Source: Arenicola marina
Lineage: Eukaryota > Annelida > Polychaeta > Arenicolidae
DNA: 64,000 nt
Direction: 5' to 3'
NCBI GenBank assembly: GCA_964019135.1
Contig: OZ025253.1
Coordinates: 7,941,059 to 8,005,058, forward strand
The notes under the pieces are model-generated. The model worked only from the letters and a program-made list of their open reading frames with translations. It had not been told where the DNA came from and did not search any database. Positions within the stretch are counted from its first letter, which is position 1; the number at the start of each line of letters is the position of its first letter. Positions 1 through 12,199 of the stretch are shown piece by piece. The translations under genes were made by a program, and so were the position numbers.

Positions 1-850
1 TGTTGTGGGAATCAATCCAGCAAAACATGGCGACCATCTTTTGGGTTATCCATCAACAAATAACAGAATTACAGCCTTTTCGGTGCAATATGATAGTAGT
101 AAAGACGTGCGTTTCAAATAGTTTGATTACTTTTTCTCCTCTTGGACATCTGTCATCGCCATCTCGCTACCGACAAACTGCTCCCCCCACCCCCCTTCCC
201 CAACCCCCGCACACACACGACAGGCTCCCCCGCTCCCCCCTCCGACCCCCCGCCCACACACACACAGGCCATACAGCATAATGCATGATTAAAGCACGGT
301 AATCTTCTTCAGAGCCTTTTACGGCACCACCACGCCACCCCCACCCACCCCTCCTCCCCACCCGCACCAACATGCCTCCAAACTAAATCGGGCAAAATTC
401 TGTTTGCACCCAGGCTATTATTTCACGACCCCGAACACCAGTCGCTATTTGTATCTGGTACCTGTCAAACACGCGTCGGTGTGCCAAAAGTTTTACTACG
501 ATAGTCGGTGCGCAACATTTCAATGAGACACTCGATGCTGTCTACGTGCGGGGATTATTTCGTTGCAACACACTCCAATGTAATTACCTGGTTCGCGTCA
601 ATTCAAGCCTAAATACCAGAAACCTGGCACTCGGTTCCAACGACGCTGAACCCAAAACTTTGACCAGATGTTGTGTGTCCACGGAGAATTTTACGTAGTT
701 TAAGCCCGGTAATAATGGAATTTACCGTTAAGAGTAGGGGATGATAAGGAGAGTCGGTCACATACCGTGCAAATATGCGGTCCCTTTAGAAAGGTAGATA
801 AAACCAACCGGTTTCAATGAGGCGACTGGTGTTAACGAGGAAAAGAGTGA
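1..850. other. Unique spacer, no gene seen
   Basis: I see no convincing coding exon here. The stretch holds a C-rich/CA-rich patch at about 180-270 and another C-rich patch at about 325-365. The open frames over these patches are short and low-complexity. The remainder looks like ordinary unique animal intergenic or intronic DNA. Confidence 0.6.
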
Positions 851-1045
851 AAAGCTACCAATGTCTTTTAGGCCACTTGTTGACACACAAGGGATACACT
901 TGGGCCAAGGAACCTCCCAGACCCAGACCGATGAAGGATGAATGCATGCAACATGCACCGCCTAAGGTGTCAATCGCCGGATTCGAACCCAAGAACCTAT
1001 TGATCTGCGGTATAATGCGCTAACCACTACACCACGGAGGCCCCC
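850..1045 (-). mobile_element. tRNA-derived SINE (family B), head at the high-coordinate end
   Basis: On the minus strand the sequence has the internal RNA polymerase III promoter layout of a tRNA. An A-box-like stretch (GTGTAGTGGTTAGCGC, near 1013-1028) is followed about 40 nt later by a B box (GGTTCGAATCC, 979-989). The acceptor and anticodon stems do not pair as in a functional tRNA, and unrelated sequence follows the head, so this is a SINE relic and not a tRNA gene. The 5' half of the head is repeated in tandem next door (996-1142). The body boundary at about 850 is a guess because no target-site duplication was found. Confidence 0.6.
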
Positions 1046-1142
1046 TGGACCTATTGATCTGCGGTCTAGTGCGCTAACCACTACACCACGGAGGCCCCCT
1101 GGACCTATTGATCTGCGGTCTAGTGCGCTAACCACTACACCG
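996..1142. repeat. 54-bp tandem repeat of a SINE A-box half (3 copies)
   Basis: The block starting CCTATTGATCTGCGGT occurs at 996, 1050 and 1104, exactly 54 bp apart, with nearly identical copies; the third is cut short at about 1142. Each unit contains the A-box-like part of the tRNA head (minus strand). Only the first unit is joined to a B box, so the SINE promoter has gained two extra A-box modules. Confidence 0.9.
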
Positions 1143-1149
1143 GGGATGC

Positions 1150-4100
1150 TCTCTGCTCTCAAGACAAATAGACAGATCGGGATTCGGATTCCGTTGTGTG
1201 TTTACATCATTAAGAGAAAAGAGATTTGTCCTATTTTCGCGTTGCGGTCCTGCCCGTGGTTACCCTGGTTACTGCGCTCATGTCAACAATATGTGCCAAC
1301 AGTACTCGTGGCAGAACGACAACGGTCAATGAATGGAGCCTCCTTATCCTGCTCCAGTTCTACATCTGCTACATCTTACACCGTCAAAGAGGTCCTAACT
1401 TCACACACAAACCGCGGTCAAATGGTTATCCTGGTCATTGACCTAGTTTTTGCTGTTTACCAGGGCGGTAGCCGTGTTACGAAACTACAAAAATCACAAT
1501 TTTCCTTTTTGAACTTATCAGGACGTTCATGCCGGTCCCCTGTCTGGCAGCTGTGTGTTGGCAGCTGTGTCCCGTAGACGCGTTCCTTCCCACATAAATA
1601 CCTCAAACTTTCAAAGAACGTCTTAAAATTATTCGAAATATGATAGGAAAACTTCAGGAGGGCGGCGCAACGGCAAGTAGAGCGGGGCTCCAAGGGAACG
1701 TGGAAGATACATTACTCAATGTGCTGTGTTTTGAGCGCCGTGTTATGATGGGGAATGACAAAACCATGACAGTCACTGTGCCGAGAGACTGACACAAGTA
1801 TTCGCTTCAATGGCACTCTGAGAGTAAAACAATCAACCAGGTCTAGAATGTTTTATCAATCAGGGAAATTTATTTTATGGCATCAGGATATCTGCCAAAC
1901 GGATAATTGGCCGATAATGTTACTTGTGTTGCTGGTTTTGTTCCTGTAAAAGATGGAGGAAGCTTCTTGGATCAGTAGACAAGCGTCTGTAGACAAGCGT
2001 TGGAAGACAGACGGACCTCAGTAGTCGAACTTCAGAGTAGTCGGATTTTAGTCGACAAACTTCAGCAAACATTGCGCTTTGGTAGTAAAACTGCCAATAA
2101 TTAACGCCAGGCGCAGTAAATAGCGCACTTACCCCCAATATCACGTAACCATGACAACGCCATGTTGATATTACCTGACTGGACGGTTTAGCTTAATTGG
2201 ATTTTAAGAGCATGTGGCCATGAACAACGTATCCCCGACTTAAGATATTTCCGTTTCACCACGTTTACTCTATCCTTCTCTGTATCTTCGCATCTTCTCT
2301 TCGCCACTCGATCGTATCACTATCATTCTTTCCCTCTAGCCCCCACCCCCACCCCGACCTCCATCCCTAGACATACTGCCCGAAGTACCATTGCCTTGTT
2401 TCTATCCATGTGTTCACAAAGCTGGCATAAAACACCAATGCCTCGTCCCCCACGCTCTCGCCGTCTCACTTCCCTGTAGTAAGATGCTCTCCGAACCTCC
2501 CTTCCCAACGCACAACGCCACACCGGCTAAACTCGTCAGCGCGCACTCACTCGCTTAATCTGTAATTGTAATCTCTTCCTTCGCACTCGTGGGTCTCACT
2601 GTAGCGTTCGCCCTTTGTTGTGTAAGTTATATTTGTATCTTCGCTTGAGACTAAGGTTACAGCGTGAGATGACGTATGAGTGGAGTAATCTCAAGTACAG
2701 AGCTACCGGCAGACCACCCGCTCGGGCGGTGCACTGTGGCCACTTGTAACTCTAGCAGAATGCCTGATGAGGAGGGTTTCAAGGCAGTCCATGAAGCACT
2801 TGAGACTTCAGGTACAAGGAAACAGCCAACAATTGTGGAGTCGTGTTAAGTAAAGGACTTCACCGGGACGTTCTGTAGCTCTCAGAATATGAAATATCAT
2901 CACACAAATGGATATCACAGTGGCAAGCATTATATATGATTAATTGTGCGTGTTATATTCAGGAATACCAGATCACAAATGTATCTCATCTTGTTGGCAA
3001 AGGTTTTGAAAAAAAAATGGGTCACACTGGAAGTCAATGATAATGTGATGGCTAGCTGGTTTATTAACCAATAAGAATGCATGTTCGAAATGGCCCCGAG
3101 TCATACATCATAATCACCATCATGACCACTGACAGCGCGGCGTGTCCCGATGGAGACCAGAGCACACATTGCCCAGGGCGCTATGAGGTGAACAATAAGT
3201 GTTTTCGGCGTTTAGTAGCCGTCAAGGGGTCAGATGCACGTTAGCCCCCCAGGTTCCATTCACTGTTCATCAGGCATCAACACTCATGACAATAGGGTCT
3301 CTCTTTTTATCATTACGCTGGCGAAAAAACGTGGCTTTGCTTTTTACCTGCCATGCGAACTCTTATGTCTGTGATATATGGACCAGGGTTATATTCTTAC
3401 GACGAAACATGAGTTTTGTATGGGACTTTCATATGTGACCTCGCGTCTGTTGGATTTGGCCTCGCTAACGGCGTCACGTCGAGTCTCGTCTATGTAGACC
3501 GTTTCACGTTGTTTCAACGGTAATGGACGCATAATTATGTAGTGGGGCCCAGAAAATCCACTGACCCAAATCCAATCCAATATAAAGAATAAAGGACATA
3601 TAATAACAACTTAATCGGTTATTTGATCGTCCAATTATTCACTTGGTACAATTATTGAACATACATCTACAGTCGTAACGAGAATCCCGTCGCACTGGGT
3701 ACGAAACATAGCGTACGAAACAAGATTAGAGAGAGATTATCAGCTCTGTCTAACCACCAAGACGTAATCGACATCTCTCGTGGCGGACGGCAGTCTGGCT
3801 GGACGTCGTGGATCCCGAGATACGTGGGTTGTCAATTACAACTCAGGACGCCCAGCGTCTAGACGGCTGGCGTCTTCTCGTGTGGGCGGCTTACCGATGG
3901 CGCCTGTACTCCTCAGCCGTCACAGCTATCTCTGCCTGTACCCCGGCCCGCTCCCACCCTGGCGGTCGCCCCCACCCCCCTGCCTTCAACCTTCCCACCC
4001 TCCCTGCCTGCACCCCCCCCCATGCCTTCATCCCCCCCGTCCCTGCCTTCACCCCCCCCTGCCTTCACCTCTCTCCCCCCTGCCTCCAACCCCCTGCCTT

Positions 4101-4870
4101 CACCCCCCTCCCCCCGCCCCGTGGTCGCTCCCATCCGTGTCTCTCTGCCCTAACCTTCCCCCCGCCCCCATGCATTCACCCCACTCCCCCCGCCCCGAGG
4201 TCGCTCTCACCCGCGTCTCTCGCCCCCCACCAGCCACCCCAGCGCCGTACTGACCCCCGCCTCATGCCCTCAACAACACCATAACAAGCAATTACAACTT
4301 CTTCAGCCACCACCGCCACCACCACCTCCCCGCACAGTGCTCGCCCCCCCCCCCTCCCTCCCCCTGCACAGTACCATATCAAGCCATCACACATTCTTCG
4401 GCCACACACCCCCCATCCTCACCCAGCTCACACCCCTCTCTCACACACACCTCTTACATGGGGACTCGAAATGACCTTGCGAGATCTTAGCATGCCATCT
4501 CGAAATACCGCATTGCCACTAATCCCACAGTATTGATGTATGACGTGTCTATTTGGCCTCGTCCTCTCATGTATCATGTCTATGCAGCATGAACACATTT
4601 TCACAGGACCCATTACAGGCAATTGCGCCCGAAAATGAAAATTAACATAACCAAAAGCAAGTGAGGGGTCGGCGAGGGTGGGTGGGTTACGCCTGAAGCA
4701 AGCTACTGGCTAACCACATGACAATGTGCTTAACTGAGTCTTGACAGCTATCAGACCTATATTTGACCTTGCACCCATATACGGTCTATACGTAAATGGT
4801 ATACGTAAGGATATTAATATAAGAACATCAGTGGGGGGGGGATTGCTCTGTGGGATCAAGTACTTCCTAA
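1150..4870. other. Unique spacer with a C-rich tract
   Basis: No exon could be supported. Open frames up to 143 codons (1146-1577) show no recognisable domain or splice context. 3950-4420 is strongly C-rich (imperfect CCCTGCCTTCACCCC-type units), which explains the overlapping 157- and 158-codon frames there. A run of nine G lies near 4835. Confidence 0.6.
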
Positions 4871-4879
4871 GGTAAGCAT

Positions 4880-5085
4880 TACACAGAACGGGGCATGCAA
4901 CGAATTCGTGAGGGACGTGAGTTCAAATTCCATCTATGCAAATATGTATGTTTGTGCATGAATAAGATCCCACGTCAAGATCGTCTCCGCAAAGAGTAGG
5001 CATCACACCCAAAAGACATGGCTCCTCTCTACCTTGACCCTTGTCATTGTTGCGACATGACACACAGAGGTTGAAGCGTCCCGCT
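4880..5085 (+). mobile_element. SINE family A, diverged copy
   Basis: The body at about 4985-5080 (GCAAAGAGTAGG, then GACATGGCTCC, then GCGACATGAC) matches, in the same order, the reverse complement of the two better copies at 5110-5355 and 19266-19584. Upstream is a decayed B-box-like stretch (GAGTTCAAATTCC, about 4919-4931) in the right place for the tRNA head. The element is inverted relative to the copy that starts 25 bp downstream. Boundaries are approximate. Confidence 0.65.
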
Positions 5086-5109
5086 TTAATCGATCATTTC
5101 ATGGTGGGT

Positions 5110-5355
5110 TATTGAGGACGCTTTAACTACTTTTGGTCATATCGCGTCAATGGGAGAAGGAAGGGAGAACGGAGCCATGTCTCCGGGGGTAACCCCCTAC
5201 TCTTTACGAAGCAAGACATGGGATCTTTATCCTGCGACCACAGACATGACCACAGCAGGGATCGAACCACCGATCCACGTGCCGTCGTTAGGCTCTCAGG
5301 TGACTAGAGCACTCAATGCAAGCGCTCTAGCCCGCTGAGCTATCTCGCCGGTCAG
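5110..5355 (-). mobile_element. SINE family A, near-full copy
   Basis: Read on the minus strand, the element starts with a tRNA-like head. The A box is TAGCTCAGCGGG and the B box GGTTCGATCCC. The shared body follows (AAGAGTAGGGGGTTACCCCC, GACATGGCTCC, TTGACGCGATATGACC). A decayed target-site duplication is likely: TTCATGGTGGGT at 5098-5109 and TTCATGGTTGGT at 5356-5367, 11 of 12 bases equal. The head is tRNA-derived but does not fold as a usable tRNA. Confidence 0.8.
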
Positions 5356-5369
5356 TTCATGGTTGGTAC

Positions 5370-7880
5370 TATATATGGTTGGTCACATCGACCAGACATT
5401 GTGGCCGAGGAATTGCCCATTTCTTGATAAAATTCGACCACCGCCACAACTAACACCGTCCGCAATATACGTCCAGTCACATACGACAGCGCAGCCGTGA
5501 CCCATTCACGTTCAAATGGTGAAGACGTGGTCAAGGGACCCCGGAAACCGAATCCCCGCCCACCGCACCGAACTTAACAGATATTATTCACGGCCGCTGC
5601 ACATGCGCACTCAGCCAGTAAGGGACAGCGGCTAATAACTCATGACTGCGACAGGTCAGTGACCCTTGAAGTATAACCTCAAGGCGCGGTGTCACAACTC
5701 TGTACACGGGGCCTGGGTCGATGGAATAGATAGACAGACCCAGTGGCGCGGCCTGAGTTGTTACTGCGGTGAAAGAGAGACTTTTCTTAATGCACTTTGC
5801 CTGTCGACTCATCGCCTGCCCACAGGAAGATCAGTTCTTTTCTTCCGGTGTTTAGTTTAGTGGTACGTCTCGTCAAAATGCCACCCGGCGTCATCACTTG
5901 GCTTTTCATTCAAATTGACTGCCATGCGAAAAGATAGATGCGTTTAATTCATACCGAGCCCCTCCCCGCTGTATGGTTCGTATAGTTTACCTGGAACCCA
6001 ACCTCAGTCTCAGTCCACATTTGCTTTCAGGGGAAGTGGTCCTAGGGGGTAATATAAGAGGGTCTATAAGGGGGTATGATAATGTTACCTCTGCCAGCCA
6101 TCGCGCTTCTTATTCCTCTCTCACCGCCCCCTCCCTCCTCACCCCTTCCGCACCGCCTACCTGCCCCACCCCCCACCGCCCCTGCCCACGAACCGCCCAG
6201 CCCCCCACAAGCCTGGTACGGACTGCCTCACCTCCACAGGGGGTACCCACCAGACAACACCCCCAAGTCTTTTGTCACCCCAACCTAAATATGTCATGTC
6301 GGCTTTCCGCAGGTCGCTTGAGATAACAACCACCCCCCCCCCCTCCCTCCTCCAACTACCTCCCAACTCTCATCCAAACACCCGGCCGCGCGAAAAATGA
6401 CTTGAAAGTCGTCACATAAACCAACACCCTTCAGATACCCCCAACGCCGAGAGTAATGGCAAAAAAGGCGAACTTTTTGGGTAACACTTATTTTTTCCGA
6501 AGATAACACAATTGATTGATAAAGTGCCCAGATGTTTTTTCATGCACCATGTTATCTATATATATCCCTCATGCTTAGACTTACATGTATGTAGTCAAGG
6601 CCTTATGGTATTTTGAAACACTAACATTAACACTACTCCTAATTTGGGGGAATACCGCTTTCGATATCCGATTCGCCACACAAGTCTGTGTATTGCTGAC
6701 GACTATATATATTAGCTATATTCACTCTCATCTTGTTTGCCCCCTTCTGCCCCGCCCTCGCCCCCCCCCCCTTCCCAACGCCACCTCCTATTTTTGCGGT
6801 ATGAAATTTACCCTTCGATCGCCTAGTTTTGTAATATTGTCGGATTTCTATATGACCCTTCCAACATTTTTGGATATTGGATGTTACGCTTCTTAATTCT
6901 TGTGGTTCGCGAGTCAGAAAAGGTGTTCTTCTCCGCAAAAAACATTTCCTACCTCTGGTGGGAGAACAAAAATATCTGAAGGCGGAAGTGCTTCAGCTGG
7001 CTCAAGTCAAAACTTTCACGTAAAGAAAACAATAATAATAAATATAGATATATTGCAGGGCCAAACAAATATAACGAAGGGTATAAAAATGGAACAAAAA
7101 AAATTACCTTCGCTCATAACCAACACACCAGTTGTTGGCGTATCCACAGTTGGGCTTCCATACTTTGACCATTCGTGTGAAGGCTCGGACACAAGGCTTG
7201 CGCACAGGCTGAATGTTTACATCCTTATATGGACATACGTTTGGCCTGCAAAGAGAAAAGAAAAACATCTACATTAAATAGTGATCACACGTGACAGGCA
7301 TATACATGTACACAAATTCGGGTGCAAACCAATGTGTCGGATTACCAAGTTTGGGCTGTACATGTACATGTAAGGGGCAACGAACTGTCAAAGATTGGAT
7401 TCGATGATATAATATAATATGATGATATTTTAAAGGGTGACGCGCTGGCCCCCCCATTAAGAGTAAAACCTCGTGAAGCCCAGCTCTGGGTAACAGTGGG
7501 TGTGGAAGGGTGGGGTGAGGTGGGGAGATCACGGCTTGGGACTTCACGTGTAGATGTGTGTTGGCAAAGAACGGTTAAAGAATTAATCACATCGTTCTAC
7601 AGACGAATCGATGATCTAGATCTGGATAGCAGTGGGTGTGGAATGGTGGGGTGAGGTGGGGGCGATCACAGGTTGATCAATGGACAGTACAGGGAGGTGA
7701 CTCAGTCAGAGAGGCGACCGACCTGTGCAGGCGTTCGATATAGGGTTGATGAAGAAGACGACAAGCTGGTCATATGGATCATAACACATCATTGGACAGA
7801 AAGTAAATGAACCACGGAACCACGAGCAATATGCCCTAGTCTTTTCGAAAGGCATTTGTCATCCTTAACCGGCACAACAT
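5370..7880. other. Unique spacer, no gene seen
   Basis: No supported exon. C-rich tracts lie at about 6120-6190, 6330-6360 and 6755-6775. An acceptor-like tract precedes 6030 (TTTGCTTTCAG), but no open exon with a good donor follows. Two related G-rich stretches sharing CAGTGGGTGTGGAA lie near 7493 and 7630. Confidence 0.55.
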
Positions 7881-7884
7881 CTAT

Positions 7885-7990
7885 TAACATTTGCACCGTG
7901 GGGTGCGAACCCCAAACTTCGGCTAGAGGCCAGTCCGGGATAGGCCCAATCCGCACAGCCGAGCCCGCTTACCACCAGACCATTCGGATG
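7885..7990 (-). mobile_element. tRNA-derived SINE head (family C)
   Basis: On the minus strand GAATGGTCTGGTGGTAAGCG resembles a tRNA 5' half with an A box, and GGGGTTCGCACCCCAC is a B box with a self-complementary T-arm (GGGG...CCCC). The distance between boxes is longer than in a simple tRNA, and the stems are imperfect. I read it as a SINE head or tRNA pseudogene. Body and boundaries were not resolved. Confidence 0.5.
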
Positions 7991-8009
7991 TTCCTACGAG
8001 TCCAGGGGT

Positions 8010-8340
8010 CTGACTTATTTAACAAGGTGATCCAGATTTGGAGGTCAGCGATTTGAAGGGATGACCTACTTATGGAATTAACCAACTCAGGGACGTAGTC
8101 TATTCTAAACCGTAATCTAAGATACGAAAGGGATTTATGAAGAGGGGTTTACATGACCAAATCGCGACCAAAAAATTATATATAAATTCAGGCTTAGGTA
8201 GCTAATATGACTGTTGAGAGGCTGTATCGTAAATCCTCATGTCCAACCAAGCCCCGGGCGTCATACACCGGGGAGCCAGACATCGCGTAACTTGACAGCG
8301 CCAACGCTCAAGATGAATTATGTGTATAAGTGTCCAAGGG
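8010..8340. other. Unique spacer, no gene seen
   Basis: A+T-richer unique sequence between the family C SINE head and the 55-bp array. No exon, repeat or promoter motif was recognised. Confidence 0.5.
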
Positions 8341-8361
8341 AGATGAGTAGTGGGGGGGGAG

Positions 8362-8581
8362 GTCGGCCGGACAGAGGCGTGAGGTGATGAGGGTGGATGG
8401 TGCGTGGGGGGTGGGGGTCGGCCGGACAGGGGCGTGAGGTGATGAGGGTGGATGGTGCGTGGGGGGTGGGGGTCGGCCGGACAGGGGCGTGAGGTGATGA
8501 GGGTGGATGGTGCGTGGGGGGTGGGGGTCGGCCGGACAGGGGCGTGAGGTGATGAGGGTGGATAATGTGTGTGGGGAGATC
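8362..8581. repeat. 55-bp tandem repeat, 4 copies
   Basis: GTCGGCCGGACA starts at 8362, 8417, 8472 and 8527, exactly 55 bp apart, with very few differences. The units are G-rich on the plus strand. The 129-codon minus frame over the array is a repeat artefact. A G-rich, GT-rich tract follows at about 8800-8880. Confidence 0.95.
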
Positions 8582-8997
8582 GGGGGATAGGGCAATGAGA
8601 CGGCTAAACTACAGTGGGAGTGGGGGTCAGGGTAGGTAGGTAGGGGACATGATCGGGAGCCAGTAATTCCAAGTGGACCCCCCTTGAACTTTGTCATCGA
8701 GCGGAGGAGACAAATCAGTGTTGTGTCTAGCGACCTCTCACAAGGGGAGAGTTAACCTTGACCTCGGTGATAAAGGACGCTGGATGAAGAGGGTGTAGGG
8801 CGGGGTGTATAGGAGGGGGGGGGGGAGAAGAGTGTGGTGTGTGTGTGTGGGTGGGGGCTGGAGGGGGGGGGTGACAGGATCGATGAGGTGGTACAATATA
8901 TAGGATGACCGTGGTTGACAGAGGTGTTGGTATGCCACAGAAATTGATGACCATGCAATACTAGAGTATCTAAAGGTAGTTCTTTTTCGTCAGTGGT

Positions 8998-9690
8998 GGG
9001 CAACGCACCATTTCCAATCCTGGGCAATGAAGCCATAGGCAATGCAGCCCTGGGCAATGAAGTCCTGGGCAATGGAGCACTGGGCAATGAAGCACTAGGT
9101 AATGCGCGCTTGTCAACCTTGGGTAATGCGCTCCAGTCAGCCTTGGGTAATGCGCTCCAGTCAGCCCTGGGCAATGCGCTCCAGTCAGCCCTGGTCAATG
9201 CGCTCCAGTCGGCCCTGGGCAATGCGCTCCAGTCGGCCCTGGGCAATGCGCTCCAGTCAGCCCTGGTCAATGCGCTCCAGTCAGCCCTGGTCAATGCGTT
9301 TCAGTCGGCCCTGGGCAATGCGCTCCAGTCAGCCCTGGGCAATGCGCTCCAGTCAGACCTGGTCAATGCGCTTCAGTCAGCCCTGGTCAATGCGCTTCAG
9401 TCAGCCCTGGTCAATGCGCTCCAGTCAGCCCTGGGCAATGCGCTCCAGTCAGCCCTGGTCAATGCGCTCCAGTCAGCCCTGGTCAATGCGCTCCAGTCAG
9501 CCCTGGTCAATGCGCTCCAGTCAGCCCTGGGTAATGCGCTCCAGTCAGCCCTGGTCAATGCGCTCCAGTCAGCCCTGGGCAATGCGTTTCAGTCAGCCCT
9601 GGGCAATGCGCTCCAGTCAGCCCTGGGCAATGCGCTCCAGTAAGCCCTGGGCAATGCGCTCCAGTCAGCCCTGGGCAATGCCATCCTCTT
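8998..9690. repeat. 24-bp minisatellite grown from a 15-bp precursor
   Basis: From about 9105 to 9690 the unit GGGCAATGCGCTCCAGTCAG plus four bases repeats every 24 bp, about 24 times, with recurrent GGGC/GGTC and CTCC/TTTC variants. From about 9000 to 9100 the period is shorter (about 15 bp, GGGCAATGAAGCCCT-like), so the 24-bp unit appears to have grown from it by insertion. Because 24 is a multiple of three, two plus frames (216 and 196 codons) and minus frames stay open together. That argues against coding. In one plus frame the unit would read GNALQSAL. Confidence 0.95.
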
Positions 9691-9699
9691 AACCTAGAG

Positions 9700-10005
9700 C
9701 AATGCGCCCTTCTCTGTCAAACCAACTTTGTCCTATAATTTATTCCATACAAACATTGGTAACACACTAAACACAAGTTCTGTCGACAATCGGATTTCTG
9801 TTTTCTTCCCCTGGACCTTTGTTATGGCCAGCTCTCCCACGCTAGCAGTAGCCGTTAATCCTCTCGGACATGATCGGATGGCGCCAGAAACTCAGGACAT
9901 AAACAAACCTCTGACCCCGTCCGGACTGGACAAGATAAACAAAACCCTCTACGGTGACCACCGGTGGGGTGACAACACCCAGCGTGACAGCCCGCAGCCG
10001 GCCGG
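9700..10005. other. Unique spacer between arrays
   Basis: A 104-codon frame (9728-10042) spans this spacer and runs into the next array. It shows no recognisable domain, so I do not call it a gene. Confidence 0.5.
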
Positions 10006-10010
10006 GCGAG

Positions 10011-10316
10011 TCTCAAAGCCAGTCGTGTTATGTGAGTGTTAGGGGATGGTCTCAAAGCCAGTCATGTTATGGGCGTGTTAGGGGATGGTCTCAAAGCCAG
10101 TCATGTTATGGGCGTGTTAGGGGATGGTCTCAAAGCCAGTCATGTTATGGGCGTGTTAGGGGATGGTCTCAAAGCCAGTCATGTTATGGGCGTGTTAGGG
10201 GATGGTCCCAAAGCCAGTCATGTTATGGGCGTGTTAGGGGATGGTCTCAAAGTCAGTCATGTTATGGGCGTGTTAGGGGATGGTCTCAAAGCCAGTCATG
10301 TTATGGGCGTGTTAGC
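10011..10316. repeat. 39-bp tandem repeat, 8 copies
   Basis: TCTCAAAGCCAGTC recurs at 10011, 10050, 10089, 10128, 10167, 10206, 10245 and 10284, exactly 39 bp apart and nearly identical. This is a young array. The period is 13 codons, so two plus frames are open through it (124 and 94 codons). Confidence 0.97.
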
Positions 10317-10469
10317 TTAACTGACTGAGCCGTGATCTAAACGTGATCGGGTCGTGATGTGTACGAGATCACGACCTTTGAGTCAGTTTGGCCCTGAACT
10401 AAATTATATTATGACCATAACCTCAGTATATCAGTACCATAGAGTAGTCTTGACCAAGAGTTAGAGCAT

Positions 10470-10800
10470 GATCTTTTGACACAGTAGATTATGGCATTTG
10501 ACACAGAAGATAATGACATTTGACGCAGTAGATAATGACATTTGACACAGTAGATGACATTTGGCACAATAGATCATGACCTTGGCCATAGTAGATCATG
10601 ATATCTGACAAAGTATAGCATGACGTAGAAACAGTCTATAATGACCTTTGACAAAACAGATCATGACCTTGGCGAAAGTAGATCATGACCTTGGTGACCA
10701 TAGATCATGACCTTGGCGACGATTGATCGTGACCTTGGTGACAATAGATCATGAACTTGGCGACAATAGATCATTACCCTTGACACAGTAGATCAGATAT
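10470..10800. repeat. Degenerate ~22-bp minisatellite
   Basis: Units such as TAGATCATGACCTTGGCGAC and TAGATAATGACATTTGACAC alternate with a period near 22 bp. The sequence drifts gradually from a CATTTGACACAG type to a CCTTGGCGACAA type. It is older and more diverged than the 39-bp array just upstream. Confidence 0.85.
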
Positions 10801-10809
10801 ATGTTTAAT

Positions 10810-11695
10810 AGATAACCTTTTATTACGCAAACTCACGGTGTGCGTAGGCGTAAGAAGGCTGCCACCACACACTGGACAGACACTGCAGGATAAGAGGCAA
10901 AACTTACACCCTCTAGGTGTCGAGCCCTCCCCGCTACACATCTAACCCAACCCACAATGCAATGCGTTCGCCAGCGCCACCCGGACTACAGAATGCTGTG
11001 TTCCGGCGGAGGCTTATCGCCGGATTCATCAGGACTTGCCTTCTGGCACTCCCCACGACCCCCCACAACGCCCTATTATATCCGTCCTCAACACAAGATG
11101 GCGCCACAAGCGTGATGTCAGTACTTAATGAACTCTGAAAAAGCGCCAGTGGAGAAAGTACAAGAACCAACATGATGTTCGTCCTAGCGCAGAAGTAACA
11201 ACGAACTATCGACTAAAACTACTTTCAACGTGGTGCCATACAAAGCCATCAATATTACGTGGGCCATCAGCTCCCATCAGCATGATCACCGCCTCCCCCC
11301 GAGCCGTGTCATTTACAGATACTGCGCACCCCCCCCCCCCCCCCCACCCCTTCATCTCTCCCTCCGATAGCCATTATCGCCTATTGCAGTGACACCGCGT
11401 CTCGAATTTAATTACAAATCAGGCAGTTTTAAGACCAGTCCTTCTGCTTCCTTCTCTCCCAAACCCCCCGTCCTTCCTAAACTTGCCTGTCGCATAACCT
11501 CATCACCCTCCTACGCCCGTCTCTTCCTCCCCACTTGACGAGTCATACAGCGAACTCTAACACCCCACCCCCGGCCCCCATCACCCATACTACACCGCGA
11601 CCCGGTGTGATAAACGCAACATGCAACTCCCAAAGGGTGCGGAGGGGTGCCATAAAAGGGGAGTCAGGCATTCGTGGCAGATGAACACCTTGTGA
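10810..11695. other. Unique spacer with a poly-C run
   Basis: No supported gene. A YY1-like box (CAAGATGGCGCC) lies near 11094. A minus-strand frame (11173-10934) begins with a hydrophobic stretch, but it stops before any splice donor. A run of about 16 C lies near 11330. Confidence 0.5.
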
Positions 11696-11699
11696 GGTC

Positions 11700-12065
11700 A
11701 AGAACCCTTCCACCCCCGCAACCCCCGCCTTCCAACCTCACACTCCCCGCCTTCCACCCTTACAGCCCCCGCCTTTCATCCCAACCTGCAACCCCCGCCT
11801 TCCACCCCTACACCCCCCGCCTTCCATCCCTACACCGCCCGCCTTCCACCCCTACACCCCCCGCCTTCCACCCCTACACCCCCCGCCTTCCAACCTCACA
11901 CTCCCCGCCCCCCACCCTCACACTCCCGGCCTTCCACCCCTACACCCCCGCCTTCCACCCCAACCTGCAACCCCCGCCTTCAACCCCTACATCCCTTACT
12001 TTCCACCCCTACCTGCACCCCGGCCTCCATCCCTTCACCCCAGGCCTCCACCTCTACACCCTGGG
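11700..12065. repeat. 21-bp C-rich minisatellite
   Basis: The unit CCGCCTTCCACCCCTACACC plus one base recurs about 16 times with a 21-bp period and some longer variants. The plus strand is almost purine-free, so stops are rare and a 148-codon frame results. Confidence 0.92.
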
Positions 12066-12199
12066 GCCATCACAGGTCAAGGATCAGATTACAGACAAGC
12101 TATGGAGACAGATGGGGTAAAGGGTGGATTTTTCGGGGGAATTGACTTCGCAGGAATGGCGCATAAATGTATATATACATTTAACCCTCACCTCAGTGA

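Noticed and set aside
979..1028. Functional tRNA gene on the minus strand
   Set aside because: A and B boxes are present, but the acceptor and anticodon stems do not pair and the A-box half is tandemly repeated, so it is a SINE head.
8362..10316. CRISPR array
   Set aside because: Repeats are contiguous with no unique spacers, periods differ between arrays, and the context is eukaryotic.
10934..11173. 79-codon minus frame beginning with a hydrophobic MLVLVLSPLALF
   Set aside because: It ends in a stop before the nearest donor (GTAAGT near 10907), has no domain, and the hydrophobic stretch alone is weak evidence.
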